DNA of 64,000 nucleotides, from the NCBI RefSeq assembly GCF_001425705.1, contig NZ_LMDC01000030.1:186001-250000 (forward strand), given 5' to 3'. The first letter of the stretch is position 1; every line of letters begins with the position of its first letter. The notes beneath the pieces are model-generated. The model worked only from the letters and a program-made list of their open reading frames with translations. It did no database searches and had not been told where the DNA came from. The DNA is from Pelomonas sp. Root1217 (GTDB lineage: Bacteria > Pseudomonadota > Gammaproteobacteria > Burkholderiales > Burkholderiaceae_C). This document shows, piece after piece, positions 53,804 through 62,801 of this stretch. A program made the position numbers and the translations under genes.

Positions 53804-54720
53804 GACGCACTGCCTGGCTCCCGTTGATCGCTGGGCTCGCGCTGTGCGGCGCGGCCGCAGCGGCCTCCGAGGCCGCTGACCCACGCTTGCGCGAAGTGGT
53901 CTATGACCCGCGCCAGGTCGTCACGGTGCCGGTCAGGCGCGGCGTCGTGACGCTGGTGGTGCTCGACGCCGACGAGGCAATCACGGAGGTGGCTGCAGGC
54001 CTGGGGGGCGACTGCCTCAAGGCGGAATCCGCCTGGTGCGTGGCGGCGCAGGCCGGCGGACGCCATCTGTTCGTCAAGCCCAAGAGTCTGGCCAGCGCGG
54101 CGAACACCCTGGCTGTGGTGACCGACCACCGCACCCACAGCTTTCGGTTCGTCGTGTTGGCTGACGACGATCCCGCCGCCCCGGTCTACCGGCTCGTGGT
54201 GAAGACCCCGGCGCGCACAGCGGTCGCGGCGCAGCGCCTGCCGCCCGCGGCATCGCCGCTGGCCGTACTGCCAGCCCTGCCGCCGGTCCCGCCGGCGCAC
54301 CAGCTCGTCGCCGAGCGGCTGCAGGCCAAGCCGCAGGTGGTGAACTGGCAGTACTCGGTGGCCGAGGCCGAGGGCTCGCAGGACATCGTGCCGAGCCTCG
54401 TCTTTGACGATGGCCGGTTCACCTATCTGCGTTTTCCGGGGAACCGCGAGGTGCCCGCCGTGTTCCATGTACTGGGCGATGGCAGCGAGACGCTGGTCAA
54501 TGCGCGCATGGAAGACGAGCTGCTCGTGGTGGACCGCGTGAGCAGGCGACTGATGCTGCGCGCCGGCTCCGCGGTGGTGGGCCTTTGGAATGAGGCCTTC
54601 GATCTGGATGGCAAGCCCCCGCGCGACGGAACCACGGTGCCAGGTGTTCGTCGCGTGCTCAAGACCGAGGTCGACACCGACGCGTCGACCCCATCGATGC
54701 GAAAGGCAGTTGCACCATGA
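53800..54720 (+). CDS. virB9: VirB9-like outer-membrane core protein
   Basis: This 306-residue periplasmic protein of the T4SS core has a signal peptide (LIAGLALCGAAAAASEA). The N-terminal domain is DPRLREVVYDPRQVVTVPVRRGVVT. A Pro/Ala linker leads to the C-terminal outer-membrane domain (NWQYSVAEAEGSQDIVPSLVFDDGRFTYLRFPGNREVPAVF). All family landmarks are present. It overlaps virB10 by 4 bases. Confidence 0.94.
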   Translation: MRRTAWLPLIAGLALCGAAAAASEAADPRLREVVYDPRQVVTVPVRRGVVTLVVLDADEAITEVAAGLGGDCLKAESAWCVAAQAGGRHLFVKPKSLASAANTLAVVTDHRTHSFRFVVLADDDPAAPVYRLVVKTPARTAVAAQRLPPAASPLAVLPALPPVPPAHQLVAERLQAKPQVVNWQYSVAEAEGSQDIVPSLVFDDGRFTYLRFPGNREVPAVFHVLGDGSETLVNARMEDELLVVDRVSRRLMLRAGSAVVGLWNEAFDLDGKPPRDGTTVPGVRRVLKTEVDTDASTPSMRKAVAP

Positions 54721-56456
54721 AGCGCAACACGAACAAGAGACGCGATCCTGAACGGGTCGCCGATGCGAATGCCGGTGCGGTCGCGGATGCCGGTGCAGGT
54801 GCAGGTGCAGGTGCCGGTGCCGGTGCCGGTGCAGGTGCAGGTGCAGGTGCAGGTGCAGGTGCAGGTGCGGTCGCGGATGCGGGTGCCGGTGCGGGTGCGG
54901 GTGCGGGTGCGGGTGCGGGTGCGGGTGCGGGTGCGGATGCGGATGCGGATGCGGATGCGGATGCGGATGCGGGTGCGGGTGCGGTTCTGGACGAAGACGA
55001 AGACGAAGACGATACGGCCGCGGTTGCGGACGTCAACGCGGGTGTGAATTGGGCTGCGCCTGTCGAGGCAGGTGTCGGAAAGAACGGGGCCTTGCCGGGG
55101 TACGGCGAGTTCGGTGCTCCGGACCTCGCAGGCCGCAGGCTCAGCCGGGTGTCAATGAAGGCGCTGGGGGCCCTGCTCGTGGTCATTGCGTACATGGCCG
55201 TCTTCGTCGTGCTTGGGATCCAGCGCAGGTTGTCAGGTCCCGACAGGGTCGATGCGGCTGAGCCGAGGCTGGCGCGCGACAAGCCGACCGTTGCCATGTC
55301 CGAGACTCGCAGGCTGGATTTTTCGGGGTCGCCACACGCCGGCAGCGCTGCGACTAGGGAACAGGTTCCTGCGCTGGTGCCTGCGACCGGCGAACTGGCC
55401 GAGCCCATCGGTTTTCGGCGCACGAGATCGACCTCACCAGAGTCGGGTCATCCAAAGGTGGCGCCCCCTGAGGATGCTTCCATCCTGCTGGTCACCACCC
55501 GGCCGGGGGCGGCTCCGGCGCCCGGGGCCTCGCTGCGGCGGGCGGCTCCGGCAGGCTCCGCAGAAGGCGCCGGCGCGCCCGAGGTTGACCCGGATGATTC
55601 CTTGGGAGCCACCTCGCGCAATCTGCAGGGATACCAGCGGCAATTGCAGGGCCTGCTCGAGCAGCTGACGAAGAGTGCCGCGTTGACGAGCGGCCAGCCC
55701 GGCGCTGCGCCGGCGGGTGCGCCTTTGGGAGGGACGGCAGGCGCCGCGCCGTTCGGCGGGCCTTCTGCCGGCGGCCTGTTCGCGGGCCAACTTCCAGGCT
55801 CCGTGACCGCCAGGGCGACGGCCGCGATGCTCGGCAACCGCAGCCTGACGCTGCCCAAGGGCGCTGCCTTCACCTGTGCACTCAAGACCCGGATCATCAG
55901 CGCCAACTCCGGGCTGGTGGGCTGCCAGGTTCAGCGCAACGTCTTCGGCGACGACGGGCGCGTGCTGCTGATCGAGCGCGGGTCCCACCTTGACGGCGAG
56001 TACCGGATCGCGTCGGTCCGCCCGGGCACCGTGCGGATCCCGGTTCTGTGGACCCGAATCCGCACGCCACTGGGTGTCACCGTGGACATCGATTCACCCG
56101 CGACGGGTCCGCTTGGCGAATCCGGTATCGACGGCCATGTCGACAACCGCTGGGGCGAGCGCATCGGCGCGGCGATGCTGCTGTCGCTGATCGACGATTC
56201 GGTGAAGCTTGTCGTCCAGGCCCAGGCGTCTTCCGGACATTCGGACCAGGGCGACACCATCGTGCTGCCGTCCACGACGGCCAACACCAGCAAGCTGGCC
56301 GAGAAGGTGCTGGACAGCACCATCAACATCCCGCCGCTGGTCTACCGCAACCAGGGCGGCATCGTCGCCATCTACGTCGCCCGCGATGTGGACTTCTCGT
56401 CGGTATACGACTTGAGGCCCACGGACGGCGAGGCGCGTCACGAGGAGCTGCAATGA
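54717..56456 (+). CDS. virB10: VirB10-like core protein with a Gly-Ala/Asp-Ala repeat arm
   Basis: This 579-residue protein spans both membranes in T4SSs. Its cytoplasmic arm is extraordinary: residues about 18-91 are alternating Gly-Ala, with AVADAG twice and a run of Ala-Asp, followed by LDEDEDEDD. One transmembrane helix lies near residue 148 (MKALGALLVVIAYMAVFVVLGI). A Pro/Gly-rich periplasmic linker follows, then the VirB10 C-terminal domain (LPKGAAFTCALKTRIISANSGLVGCQVQRNVFGDDGRVLLIERGSHLDG). The core domain is normal, so the protein is probably functional. The arm faces VirB4, VirB11 and VirD4. Confidence 0.93.
   Translation: MKRNTNKRRDPERVADANAGAVADAGAGAGAGAGAGAGAGAGAGAGAGAGAVADAGAGAGAGAGAGAGAGAGADADADADADADAGAGAVLDEDEDEDDTAAVADVNAGVNWAAPVEAGVGKNGALPGYGEFGAPDLAGRRLSRVSMKALGALLVVIAYMAVFVVLGIQRRLSGPDRVDAAEPRLARDKPTVAMSETRRLDFSGSPHAGSAATREQVPALVPATGELAEPIGFRRTRSTSPESGHPKVAPPEDASILLVTTRPGAAPAPGASLRRAAPAGSAEGAGAPEVDPDDSLGATSRNLQGYQRQLQGLLEQLTKSAALTSGQPGAAPAGAPLGGTAGAAPFGGPSAGGLFAGQLPGSVTARATAAMLGNRSLTLPKGAAFTCALKTRIISANSGLVGCQVQRNVFGDDGRVLLIERGSHLDGEYRIASVRPGTVRIPVLWTRIRTPLGVTVDIDSPATGPLGESGIDGHVDNRWGERIGAAMLLSLIDDSVKLVVQAQASSGHSDQGDTIVLPSTTANTSKLAEKVLDSTINIPPLVYRNQGGIVAIYVARDVDFSSVYDLRPTDGEARHEELQ
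54758..54987 (+). repeat. hexanucleotide tandem repeat array inside virB10
   Basis: Units GGTGCA, GGTGCC, GGTGCG and GATGCG follow each other for about 230 bases, interrupted twice by a GGTGCGGTCGCGGATGC segment (about 54775 and 54865) that marks an internal duplication. Every unit is 6 bases, so gain or loss of units never shifts the frame but changes arm length. Homogeneous sub-blocks (a run of GGTGCA, then GGTGCG, then GATGCG) point to recent slippage. The opposite strand and the other frames also stay open as artefacts. Confidence 0.95.
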
Positions 56457-57550
56457 ACATGCTTGCTGACTTTGACGAGGGCGGCGACGCCAGCTGGTGT
56501 GGCGACGCCACGTCGGTGGTCGAGTTCCTGCGCCCGCTGCGCAACCGGCTGGACGCACCCGGCGTGCTTGAGGTCTGCGTCAATCGGCCGGGCGAGATGC
56601 TGGTCGAAACCGGTTGCGGCTGGCAGGCGGTGCCCGCGCCGGAGATGACGCTGGAGCGCTGCCTGTCGCTGGCCAGCGCGGTGGCCACCTTCAGCGACCA
56701 GCAGGTCAACCAGGAACGCCCGCTGCTGTCGGCCACATTGCCCAGCGGCGAACGCATCCAGTTCGTCATCCCGCCCGCCGTGACGCGCGGGACCGTGTCG
56801 ATCACGGTGCGCAAGCCGTCGCAGCTGATCAAGCGGCTGGACGACTTCGAGCGCGAAGGCCTGTTCGAGCGCACCGGCACCGTGGCGCGCAAGTCGAGCG
56901 CGGAGATGCTGCCCTTCGAGCGCGAGCTGGCAGCGCTTAAGGACGCCGGCCGCTACGCTGAATTCCTGCGCCTGGCCGTGACCAAGCACCAGACCATCGT
57001 GGTCAGCGGCAAGACCGGCTCGGGCAAGACCACGTTCATGAAGGGCCTGGTGGAGGAGGTACCCCGCCACGAGCGCCTCATCACCATCCAGGACACGGCC
57101 GAGCTGACGCTGCCGAACCATCCAAACGTGGTGCACCTGTTTTACAGCAAGGACGCGCAGGGCACCGCGCGGGTGAGCGCCAAGTCGTTGCTGGAAGCCT
57201 GCCTGCGCATGAGGCCGGACCGCATCTTCCTGGCAGAGGTGCGGGGCGACGAGTGCTTTCATTTCGTGCGCCTGGCGGCCTCGGGCCATCCGGGCAGCAT
57301 CACGAGCGTGCATGCCGGCAGCTGCGCACTCGCCTTCGAGCAGATGGCGCTGATGATCCGAGAGACCGGCGCCGGGGGCGGTCTGGCCCTGCGCGAGATC
57401 AGGCAGCTGCTCGGTCTGGTGGTCGACGTGGTCGTGCAGTTCGATCGCGATGAACGCGGCCGCTTCATCTCGGAGATCCAGTACGAACCCCGGCGCATGC
57501 GCCAGGACGTTGGGGCAGCCGGTTGTGACTGCCGTTCGGAGGCCGTATGA
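56453..57550 (+). CDS. virB11: VirB11-like secretion ATPase
   Basis: This 365-residue hexameric traffic ATPase has an N-terminal domain with LEVCVNRPGEMLVETG. Walker A is SGKTGSGKTTFMK near residue 188, the Asp box is ITIQDTAELTLPNHPNVVHLFYS, Walker B is RIFLAEVRGDECFHFVR and the His box is GHPGSITSVHAGS. It acts at the inner membrane, switching between pilus formation and transfer. Its start overlaps the virB10 stop, and its stop overlaps the virD4 start. Confidence 0.95.
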   Translation: MNMLADFDEGGDASWCGDATSVVEFLRPLRNRLDAPGVLEVCVNRPGEMLVETGCGWQAVPAPEMTLERCLSLASAVATFSDQQVNQERPLLSATLPSGERIQFVIPPAVTRGTVSITVRKPSQLIKRLDDFEREGLFERTGTVARKSSAEMLPFERELAALKDAGRYAEFLRLAVTKHQTIVVSGKTGSGKTTFMKGLVEEVPRHERLITIQDTAELTLPNHPNVVHLFYSKDAQGTARVSAKSLLEACLRMRPDRIFLAEVRGDECFHFVRLAASGHPGSITSVHAGSCALAFEQMALMIRETGAGGGLALREIRQLLGLVVDVVVQFDRDERGRFISEIQYEPRRMRQDVGAAGCDCRSEAV

Positions 57551-60228
57551 GCAGCATCGAAACACTGCCGTTCGCGGCTTGGCCCACCGCACGCAAGATC
57601 GTCGCGGGCGTGTTCGTCGTGATCGGCTCCGTCGCCCTGGCCTGCGCGGCCGCCTACGTGGCCGGCGTGCTCTTCCTGGTACTGAACAAGGCCGACCCAC
57701 GCCAGGCGCACCTGACCAGCATCACCCACTATTGGGCTGTCTACGCCGACGATGTCCGGCTGCGCAAGAAGCTGCAGATAGCGACCGGTGTCTCGGGGTC
57801 TTGCCTGCTGGTCCTTGCGCCTGCAGGGCTGTTCTTCGCTGCACGCCGGCAGCGGCCGCTTCACGGCGATGCACGGTTTGCCAGCGCCGCGGAAGTTGCT
57901 CGCTCGGGACTGACCCGTAGCGACGGGCCCGGCATCCTCATCGCCCTCGATGGCGACAGGCTCCTGTCGCTGGGGGGCCAGCTTTCGGTGATGCTGTCCG
58001 CGCCGACCCGCTCCGGCAAGGGGGTGAGTGTCGTCATCCCGAATTTGCTGCACTGGTCGGATTCGGTCGTGGTGCTGGACCTCAAGGGCGAGAACTACAG
58101 GGTCACATCCGGCTTTCGTGCGCAGACTGACAACGCCGTCTTTGCGTTCTCTCCCTTTGACCCGAACGCGCGCAGCCACCGCTGGAATCCGCTGAGCGCG
58201 GTGCGCACCAGCCGGCTGCATCGCGTGGGCGATCTGCTCTCCATCGGGCAGGTGCTCTTCCCGAACGACGGCGGCGGCACCTCGTCGGAGGCCTTCTTCA
58301 ACGACCAGGCACGCAATCTCTTCCTCGGCCTGGGTCTGCTGTTGCTTGAAACACCGGCCTTGCCGCGCACCATTGGCGAGATGTTGCGCCAGTCTTCCGG
58401 CCGGGGACTGCCGCTGAAGGACCACCTCGCCAGACTGATCGCGCAGCGGCGCGGTTCCAAGAAGCCGCTGTCAAGCGAGTGCGTCGACGCATTGCAGCGC
58501 CTGATGTCGAATTCGGAGAACACGCTGTCCAGCGTGATTGCCACGTTCAACGCGCCGCTGACGATCTTTACAGATCCGAAGGTCGACGCCGCCACCAGCG
58601 CCGACGACTTCAACCTGGCAGACGTGCGCCGCAGACGCATGTCGATCTATTTCCGCGTCCCAGCGGACCAGACAGCCAACGCCCGGCCGCTGCTCAGGCT
58701 CTTCTTCTCGCAGCTCGTCAGCCTGAACACCCGGGTCCTGCCCGAGGACGACAAGTCGCTGAAACTGCAATGCCTGCTCATCAACGATGAGTTCACCACC
58801 ATGGGCCGGGTGGACGCCGTCACGCACGGCGCGGCCTTCCTGGCCGGCTACAACCTGAGGCTGCTGACCGTCGTGCAGGCGATGTCGCAGCTGGACGCGC
58901 TCTACGGTGAAAAGCAGGCCCGCACCTTCGCCACCAACCACGGCCTGCAGATCCTGTTCGCGCCGCGCGAACAGCGCGACGCCGACGAGTACAGCGCCAT
59001 GCTGGGCCACTTCACGCAACGCGTCACCTCGCGTGGTCGCAGCCGGTCGTTCAGTGCCCGCGCGTCCAGCAGCGTGAGCAGCAACGAAAGCGATCAGCGC
59101 CGCGCGCTGCTGCTGCCGCAGGAGTTCAAGGAACTCGGCAGCGAGCGCCTGGTGGTGATTTTCGAGAACTGCCGGCCCATCCTGGCCGAGAAGCTCCGCT
59201 ACCACCACCACGATGAGTTTCTTCACCGGTTGCTGCCGGCGCCGGTCGTACCACGCATGGACATGAAGGGACACCGGGCTTGGGTGAAGCAGCGCTGGCG
59301 CGCTGTCGAAAAGGAACTGGCCGCGGGGCAGGAGTTCAACATCGACCAACTCGCCGGCGACATCCACGGGCTGCCTCGCCTGGCGGAGCTCCCGCCCGAG
59401 AAGGCGGCGGACTTCCTGATCGATACGGTCAGCGACGCGCCGCCTGGCCAGCCAACGGCGGGCGGCTCGATCGAGGCCGCCCCAGACGCCGACGGGGTGC
59501 TCAGCGCAGAACCGGGCGTCCAACCTGCGACTTCAACGAGAACCTGGAGAACCGCCATGCGAAGGGGGCTCCCGCTGGTCACCTGTGTCCTCTTGTCGCC
59601 CTGGCTGCTCGCGCTGTGCGCCTGCGCCACGCCGCCCGGACCGCCCGGGCCGCCCAGCGTGGACGAATCGCGCCGGCGCCCGGCGAATGCCCGGGCGGAT
59701 GTCGAACTGCAGATCTGCTCGAACGATTTGTACAACACGCGGCTATTGCAGGCGCAGGCGCAACGCCGGGCACAGACCGCTGTGGTGGCGCTGGAGCGCA
59801 TTGCGGCGCACCAGCGCATGCTGGCAGCCGCGCAGGCGACGCTCGCCCCACCGGATTCGGCCAATCGGGTGTTCACCGTGCACTTCGGATTCGGGGACGC
59901 GGGCGTCGCCGTGCCGGACGACATCGCCACGGCCCTGGTGGAGTCCGCCAGGTCGGCGCCGCTGATCGTCCTGCGCGGTCGCACGGACGGAAGTGGCGAC
60001 GCGCCCGCCGAGAGCCGCATCGCCCAAGCGCGAGCCACCGCGGTGCGCGACTACCTGGTGGCCGCCGGCGTGGATCCGGCGCGCATCCGCGCCACCTACC
60101 AGCCCTCGGGAGACCACCTGGCCGACAACGCCAGCGATGCCGGGCGGCGGCTGAACCGACGCGTGGAGATCGAGGTGTACGGCGTGCTGCCGGTGCCCTT
60201 CGATCCGGCTGCCTTCGCCCGGCGTTGA
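57547..60228 (+). CDS. virD4: VirD4-like coupling protein, frame continuous with an OmpA-family lipoprotein
   Basis: The first 670 residues are a complete VirD4/TraG coupling protein. They have two N-terminal transmembrane helices, Walker A SAPTRSGKGVSVVIP near residue 153, LDLKGENYRVTSGFR, Walker B CLLINDEFTTMG near 412, and HGLQILFAPREQRDADEYS. The frame then runs on with no stop into a lipoprotein signal and an OmpA domain (listed separately at 59557). If read through, the product would be an 893-residue fusion with a third membrane segment and a periplasmic OmpA domain. More likely the ribosome also starts at 59557, and the stop between the genes has been lost. Confidence 0.88.
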   Translation: MSSIETLPFAAWPTARKIVAGVFVVIGSVALACAAAYVAGVLFLVLNKADPRQAHLTSITHYWAVYADDVRLRKKLQIATGVSGSCLLVLAPAGLFFAARRQRPLHGDARFASAAEVARSGLTRSDGPGILIALDGDRLLSLGGQLSVMLSAPTRSGKGVSVVIPNLLHWSDSVVVLDLKGENYRVTSGFRAQTDNAVFAFSPFDPNARSHRWNPLSAVRTSRLHRVGDLLSIGQVLFPNDGGGTSSEAFFNDQARNLFLGLGLLLLETPALPRTIGEMLRQSSGRGLPLKDHLARLIAQRRGSKKPLSSECVDALQRLMSNSENTLSSVIATFNAPLTIFTDPKVDAATSADDFNLADVRRRRMSIYFRVPADQTANARPLLRLFFSQLVSLNTRVLPEDDKSLKLQCLLINDEFTTMGRVDAVTHGAAFLAGYNLRLLTVVQAMSQLDALYGEKQARTFATNHGLQILFAPREQRDADEYSAMLGHFTQRVTSRGRSRSFSARASSSVSSNESDQRRALLLPQEFKELGSERLVVIFENCRPILAEKLRYHHHDEFLHRLLPAPVVPRMDMKGHRAWVKQRWRAVEKELAAGQEFNIDQLAGDIHGLPRLAELPPEKAADFLIDTVSDAPPGQPTAGGSIEAAPDADGVLSAEPGVQPATSTRTWRTAMRRGLPLVTCVLLSPWLLALCACATPPGPPGPPSVDESRRRPANARADVELQICSNDLYNTRLLQAQAQRRAQTAVVALERIAAHQRMLAAAQATLAPPDSANRVFTVHFGFGDAGVAVPDDIATALVESARSAPLIVLRGRTDGSGDAPAESRIAQARATAVRDYLVAAGVDPARIRATYQPSGDHLADNASDAGRRLNRRVEIEVYGVLPVPFDPAAFARR
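59557..60228 (+). CDS. OmpA-family lipoprotein (internal in-frame start within the virD4 frame)
   Basis: GGAGA lies 6 bases before this ATG. The encoded 223 residues begin with a lipoprotein signal (MRRGLPLVTCVLLSPWLLALCACATPPG, lipobox around LCAC). A helical stretch follows, then an OmpA peptidoglycan-binding domain: VFTVHFGFGDAGVAVPDDI, LRGRTDGSGDAPAESRIAQARATAVRDYLVAAGV, GRRLNRRVEIEVYG. Such a protein would anchor the T4SS to peptidoglycan or the outer membrane. Everything needed for an independent gene is present except a stop codon separating it from virD4. Confidence 0.75.
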   Translation: MRRGLPLVTCVLLSPWLLALCACATPPGPPGPPSVDESRRRPANARADVELQICSNDLYNTRLLQAQAQRRAQTAVVALERIAAHQRMLAAAQATLAPPDSANRVFTVHFGFGDAGVAVPDDIATALVESARSAPLIVLRGRTDGSGDAPAESRIAQARATAVRDYLVAAGVDPARIRATYQPSGDHLADNASDAGRRLNRRVEIEVYGVLPVPFDPAAFARR

Positions 60229-60257
60229 GCGCCAGGCCCTCTTTGCGGAGTAACGCC

Positions 60258-61400
60258 ATGGAATCGGATCAATTTTTCTCTCCCGCCCGCCCATCGCCCT
60301 CGGGTGGCGCAGTCGAACCGGCGCACCAGCGGTCGACGACCGGTGCGTCCTCGGCCTCGGCGGAGCGTTTCGAGCTGCGCGACCGCGTCGCCGATGTGGT
60401 CCACCGGGCCGATTCGTTTTCGGAGATGGCGGCCAAGGCGGAGGAACTCGGCAGCACCCTTTTCGTGGCTGTGGCCGCGGACGGCAGGCGCACCTCCATC
60501 CAGAAGGTCGACGGCCAGTGGCAGCGCGGACCGCAGCGCCCCGCCTCGACGACCATGCCGGTGGAGCGAACGGGCCCGGTGGGGCCGTCGCCGACCCGTC
60601 GGGAAGTGCCTGAAACGCCAGCCGTACCGGCGACGACGGCGGCCCCGAAAGTCGAGGTCGCGACCGAGCTTGGCGATGCCGGTGCACAGCCGCGAAAGGA
60701 GGCGAAGGCCGAGCGCGCTTTGTTCGTCGCCGGGCTCGAAGCGGCCCTGGCCGAGCGCTACATCATCCGGCCTGCTCCAGCGAGCATCGGGGACCTCACC
60801 ATCGGGCGCACGGAGTATCGTTTTCGGGGGGACAGCTCGCGCGTGGCCTTCACCGAAACGAACCTGCGCCTGGCCACGGACACCAACAGTCCATCGGTTT
60901 CCCGCTCCATGGTGGATGTGGCGCAGGCGCGCGGCTGGCGGGCCCTGCGCGTGTCCGGGCACGAGGACTTCAAGCGCCAGATCTGGCTGGAGGCGTCGGT
61001 GCGCGGACTCAAGGCCTTGGGGCATGAACCGAGTGCGCAGGACCTGGCACTGCTGCAGCGCGAGCGTGAGGCGCGCCTTGTCAACCGGGTCGAGCCGGCT
61101 GCGGATGCCGCGCACCGCACTGCCGCCGCGACCGGGGAGAAGGCATCGGCGCGTGGCAGCGGCAGTCGCAAGACGATGCTGGCGACCATGGAAGCTGTGT
61201 TGGTGGCCCAACGGGTGCCCGAGGCCAAGCGTGTCGCGATCATGGCGGCCGCCACCGAAAGGCTCGCGCAGCTCAGCAGCCAGGGCCAGGTACCCCAGGT
61301 CAAGGACCACGACAACGCAGCGCCCTCGCGCGCGGTCGCCACGCCGGCGCAGGAATTTCAGCGCACCCCCGAGCGGAGCGGACCGGGGTGGGAGCGCTGA
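60258..61400 (+). CDS. LPD7-domain protein associated with the relaxase
   Basis: This 380-residue soluble protein has a variable N-terminal half and an LPD7-type domain near residues 190-275 (YRFRGDSSRVAFTETNLRLATDTNSP, SMVDVAQARGWRALRVSGHEDFKRQIWLEASVRGLKALGHEPS). In many elements this domain is fused to the C-terminus of relaxases; here it is a separate gene three positions before the relaxase. The last 100 residues are Ala-rich helices. Its role is probably in relaxosome processing or in the transferred-protein complement. GCGGAG lies 10 bases upstream of the ATG. Confidence 0.75.
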   Translation: MESDQFFSPARPSPSGGAVEPAHQRSTTGASSASAERFELRDRVADVVHRADSFSEMAAKAEELGSTLFVAVAADGRRTSIQKVDGQWQRGPQRPASTTMPVERTGPVGPSPTRREVPETPAVPATTAAPKVEVATELGDAGAQPRKEAKAERALFVAGLEAALAERYIIRPAPASIGDLTIGRTEYRFRGDSSRVAFTETNLRLATDTNSPSVSRSMVDVAQARGWRALRVSGHEDFKRQIWLEASVRGLKALGHEPSAQDLALLQREREARLVNRVEPAADAAHRTAAATGEKASARGSGSRKTMLATMEAVLVAQRVPEAKRVAIMAAATERLAQLSSQGQVPQVKDHDNAAPSRAVATPAQEFQRTPERSGPGWER

Positions 61401-61409
61401 GGTGACGTC

Positions 61410-62801
61410 ATGAACGCGTCCACGGCGGCCTTCTCAGCGACCGTTACGACGGCCGTCACGGCGCCTTGTGCGGTCTACGAGGTCGACGGGCGGTCCTACG
61501 CCGTGGACTCGCGCGAGTTCGCGAACGTCGTCGCCCAGGCCCAGGCCTGCCGCCGGCGGCTGCGGTGCATGTGCCAGGCTGGCGGCGTGGAGATGTACGT
61601 CGCGCGGCTGGCGCCAGCGCAAGGCGGCTACATCGTCAAGCGCATGCCCGACACCGGCTGGCGCCATGCGACGCACTGCCCGTCCTATGCGCCACCGGCT
61701 GCGACCTCCGGCCTCGGTCAGCTGCTCGGCAGCGCCATCCTGGAGGATCCTGCGAACGGCGTGACCACGCTGAAGCTGGGGTTCGCGCTGAGCCGCATGC
61801 AGGGTCGTGTGGTGGCGCCGACGTCCGAGGGCAGTGGCACCAGCGTGCGCTCGGACGGCGCCACGCTGTCCTTGCGCGGGCTGCTGCATTACTTGTGGGA
61901 CCAGGCCGAGCTGGCGCGCTGGCACCCGGACTTGGCGGGCAAGCGAAGCTGGGGCGTGGTGCGCAGCCACCTGCTTGAGGCGGCCGGCCAGTTGGTCGCC
62001 AGGCGCGAACTGCTGGTTTCGCGCCTGTACATCCCCGAACCCTTCTCCGTCGACCAGCGCGAAGCACTCTATGCCCGGCGGCTTGCGGCGTGGTCCTGCG
62101 CGGCTGCCGAACGTGCGGGCTGCGCTGCGCTCATGCTGCTCATCGCCGAAGTCAAGGAGATCGTGCCGGCACGCTACGGCTTCAAGGCCGTCGTCAAGCA
62201 CCTGCCGGACCAGGCCTTCATGATCGACGAGTCGCTGTACCGGCGGCTCGGCCGCGCCTTCGAGACGGAGCTCGCGTTGTGGGCCACTGGCGAGGACGTC
62301 CACATGATCATGATCGCGACCTTCGGCGTGAGCGGCGGCGTCCCCTCGGTGCAGGAACTGTGCCTGATGCCGGTGACGCGCCAATGGCTGCCGGTCGACG
62401 ACGGTTTCGGCAAGCAACTGGTGGACAAACTGGTCGCCCAGCGGCGTGCCTTCACGCGCAGCCTGCCCTACGAACTGCCTGCGAAGGTGCAGCGCGCGTT
62501 CGCCGTGCTGTCAGACTGCGGCAACCTGCCCGCGACACTCAGCATCGTGCGCGGGGATCAGGCGCCGCCGGACGCTGGCGCGGCGGACACCGACGCGGTC
62601 GCGCCGGGCTGGCTCTGGCACGCGCACCTGGAGCCCCTGCCTGCGTTGCCGGCGCGTGCGTCGGCCGATGCTGGCGATGCTGCTCGTGACCAAGAGGCGG
62701 CTGGCGGCATGGCGCCCGTGCCCGTCCTGCGCGACTTCGGGCCGGACGCAGGACGCACGGGGTCGCCGGCCGGTGGTTCTGGTGCGGGGAGCACACCATG
62801 A
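61410..62801 (+). CDS. DUF1173 protein of conjugative elements
   Basis: This 463-residue protein has the DUF1173 landmarks. A Cys-rich start (CRRRLRCMCQAGGVEMYVARL) and GWRHATHCPSYAPP may form a metal site. The long middle part (LRGLLHYLWDQAELARWHPDLAGKRSWGVVRSHLLEAA) is followed by KEIVPARYGFKAVVKHLPDQAFMIDESLYRRLGRAFETELALW. Function is unknown; the family is found almost only near T4SS and relaxase genes. The C-terminal 90 residues are Ala/Pro-rich. Its stop overlaps the next gene. Confidence 0.8.
   Translation: MNASTAAFSATVTTAVTAPCAVYEVDGRSYAVDSREFANVVAQAQACRRRLRCMCQAGGVEMYVARLAPAQGGYIVKRMPDTGWRHATHCPSYAPPAATSGLGQLLGSAILEDPANGVTTLKLGFALSRMQGRVVAPTSEGSGTSVRSDGATLSLRGLLHYLWDQAELARWHPDLAGKRSWGVVRSHLLEAAGQLVARRELLVSRLYIPEPFSVDQREALYARRLAAWSCAAAERAGCAALMLLIAEVKEIVPARYGFKAVVKHLPDQAFMIDESLYRRLGRAFETELALWATGEDVHMIMIATFGVSGGVPSVQELCLMPVTRQWLPVDDGFGKQLVDKLVAQRRAFTRSLPYELPAKVQRAFAVLSDCGNLPATLSIVRGDQAPPDAGAADTDAVAPGWLWHAHLEPLPALPARASADAGDAARDQEAAGGMAPVPVLRDFGPDAGRTGSPAGGSGAGSTP

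Noticed and set aside
54758-54987. CRISPR-like array
   Set aside because: Units are 6 bases with no spacers and lie inside a coding frame.
54659-55423. minus-strand frame with Ser-Ala and Ala-Pro repeats, and a plus-strand frame with Val-Gln/Val-Arg repeats
   Set aside because: Both are other-frame readings of the hexanucleotide array in virB10. A 6-bp repeat keeps all six frames open.
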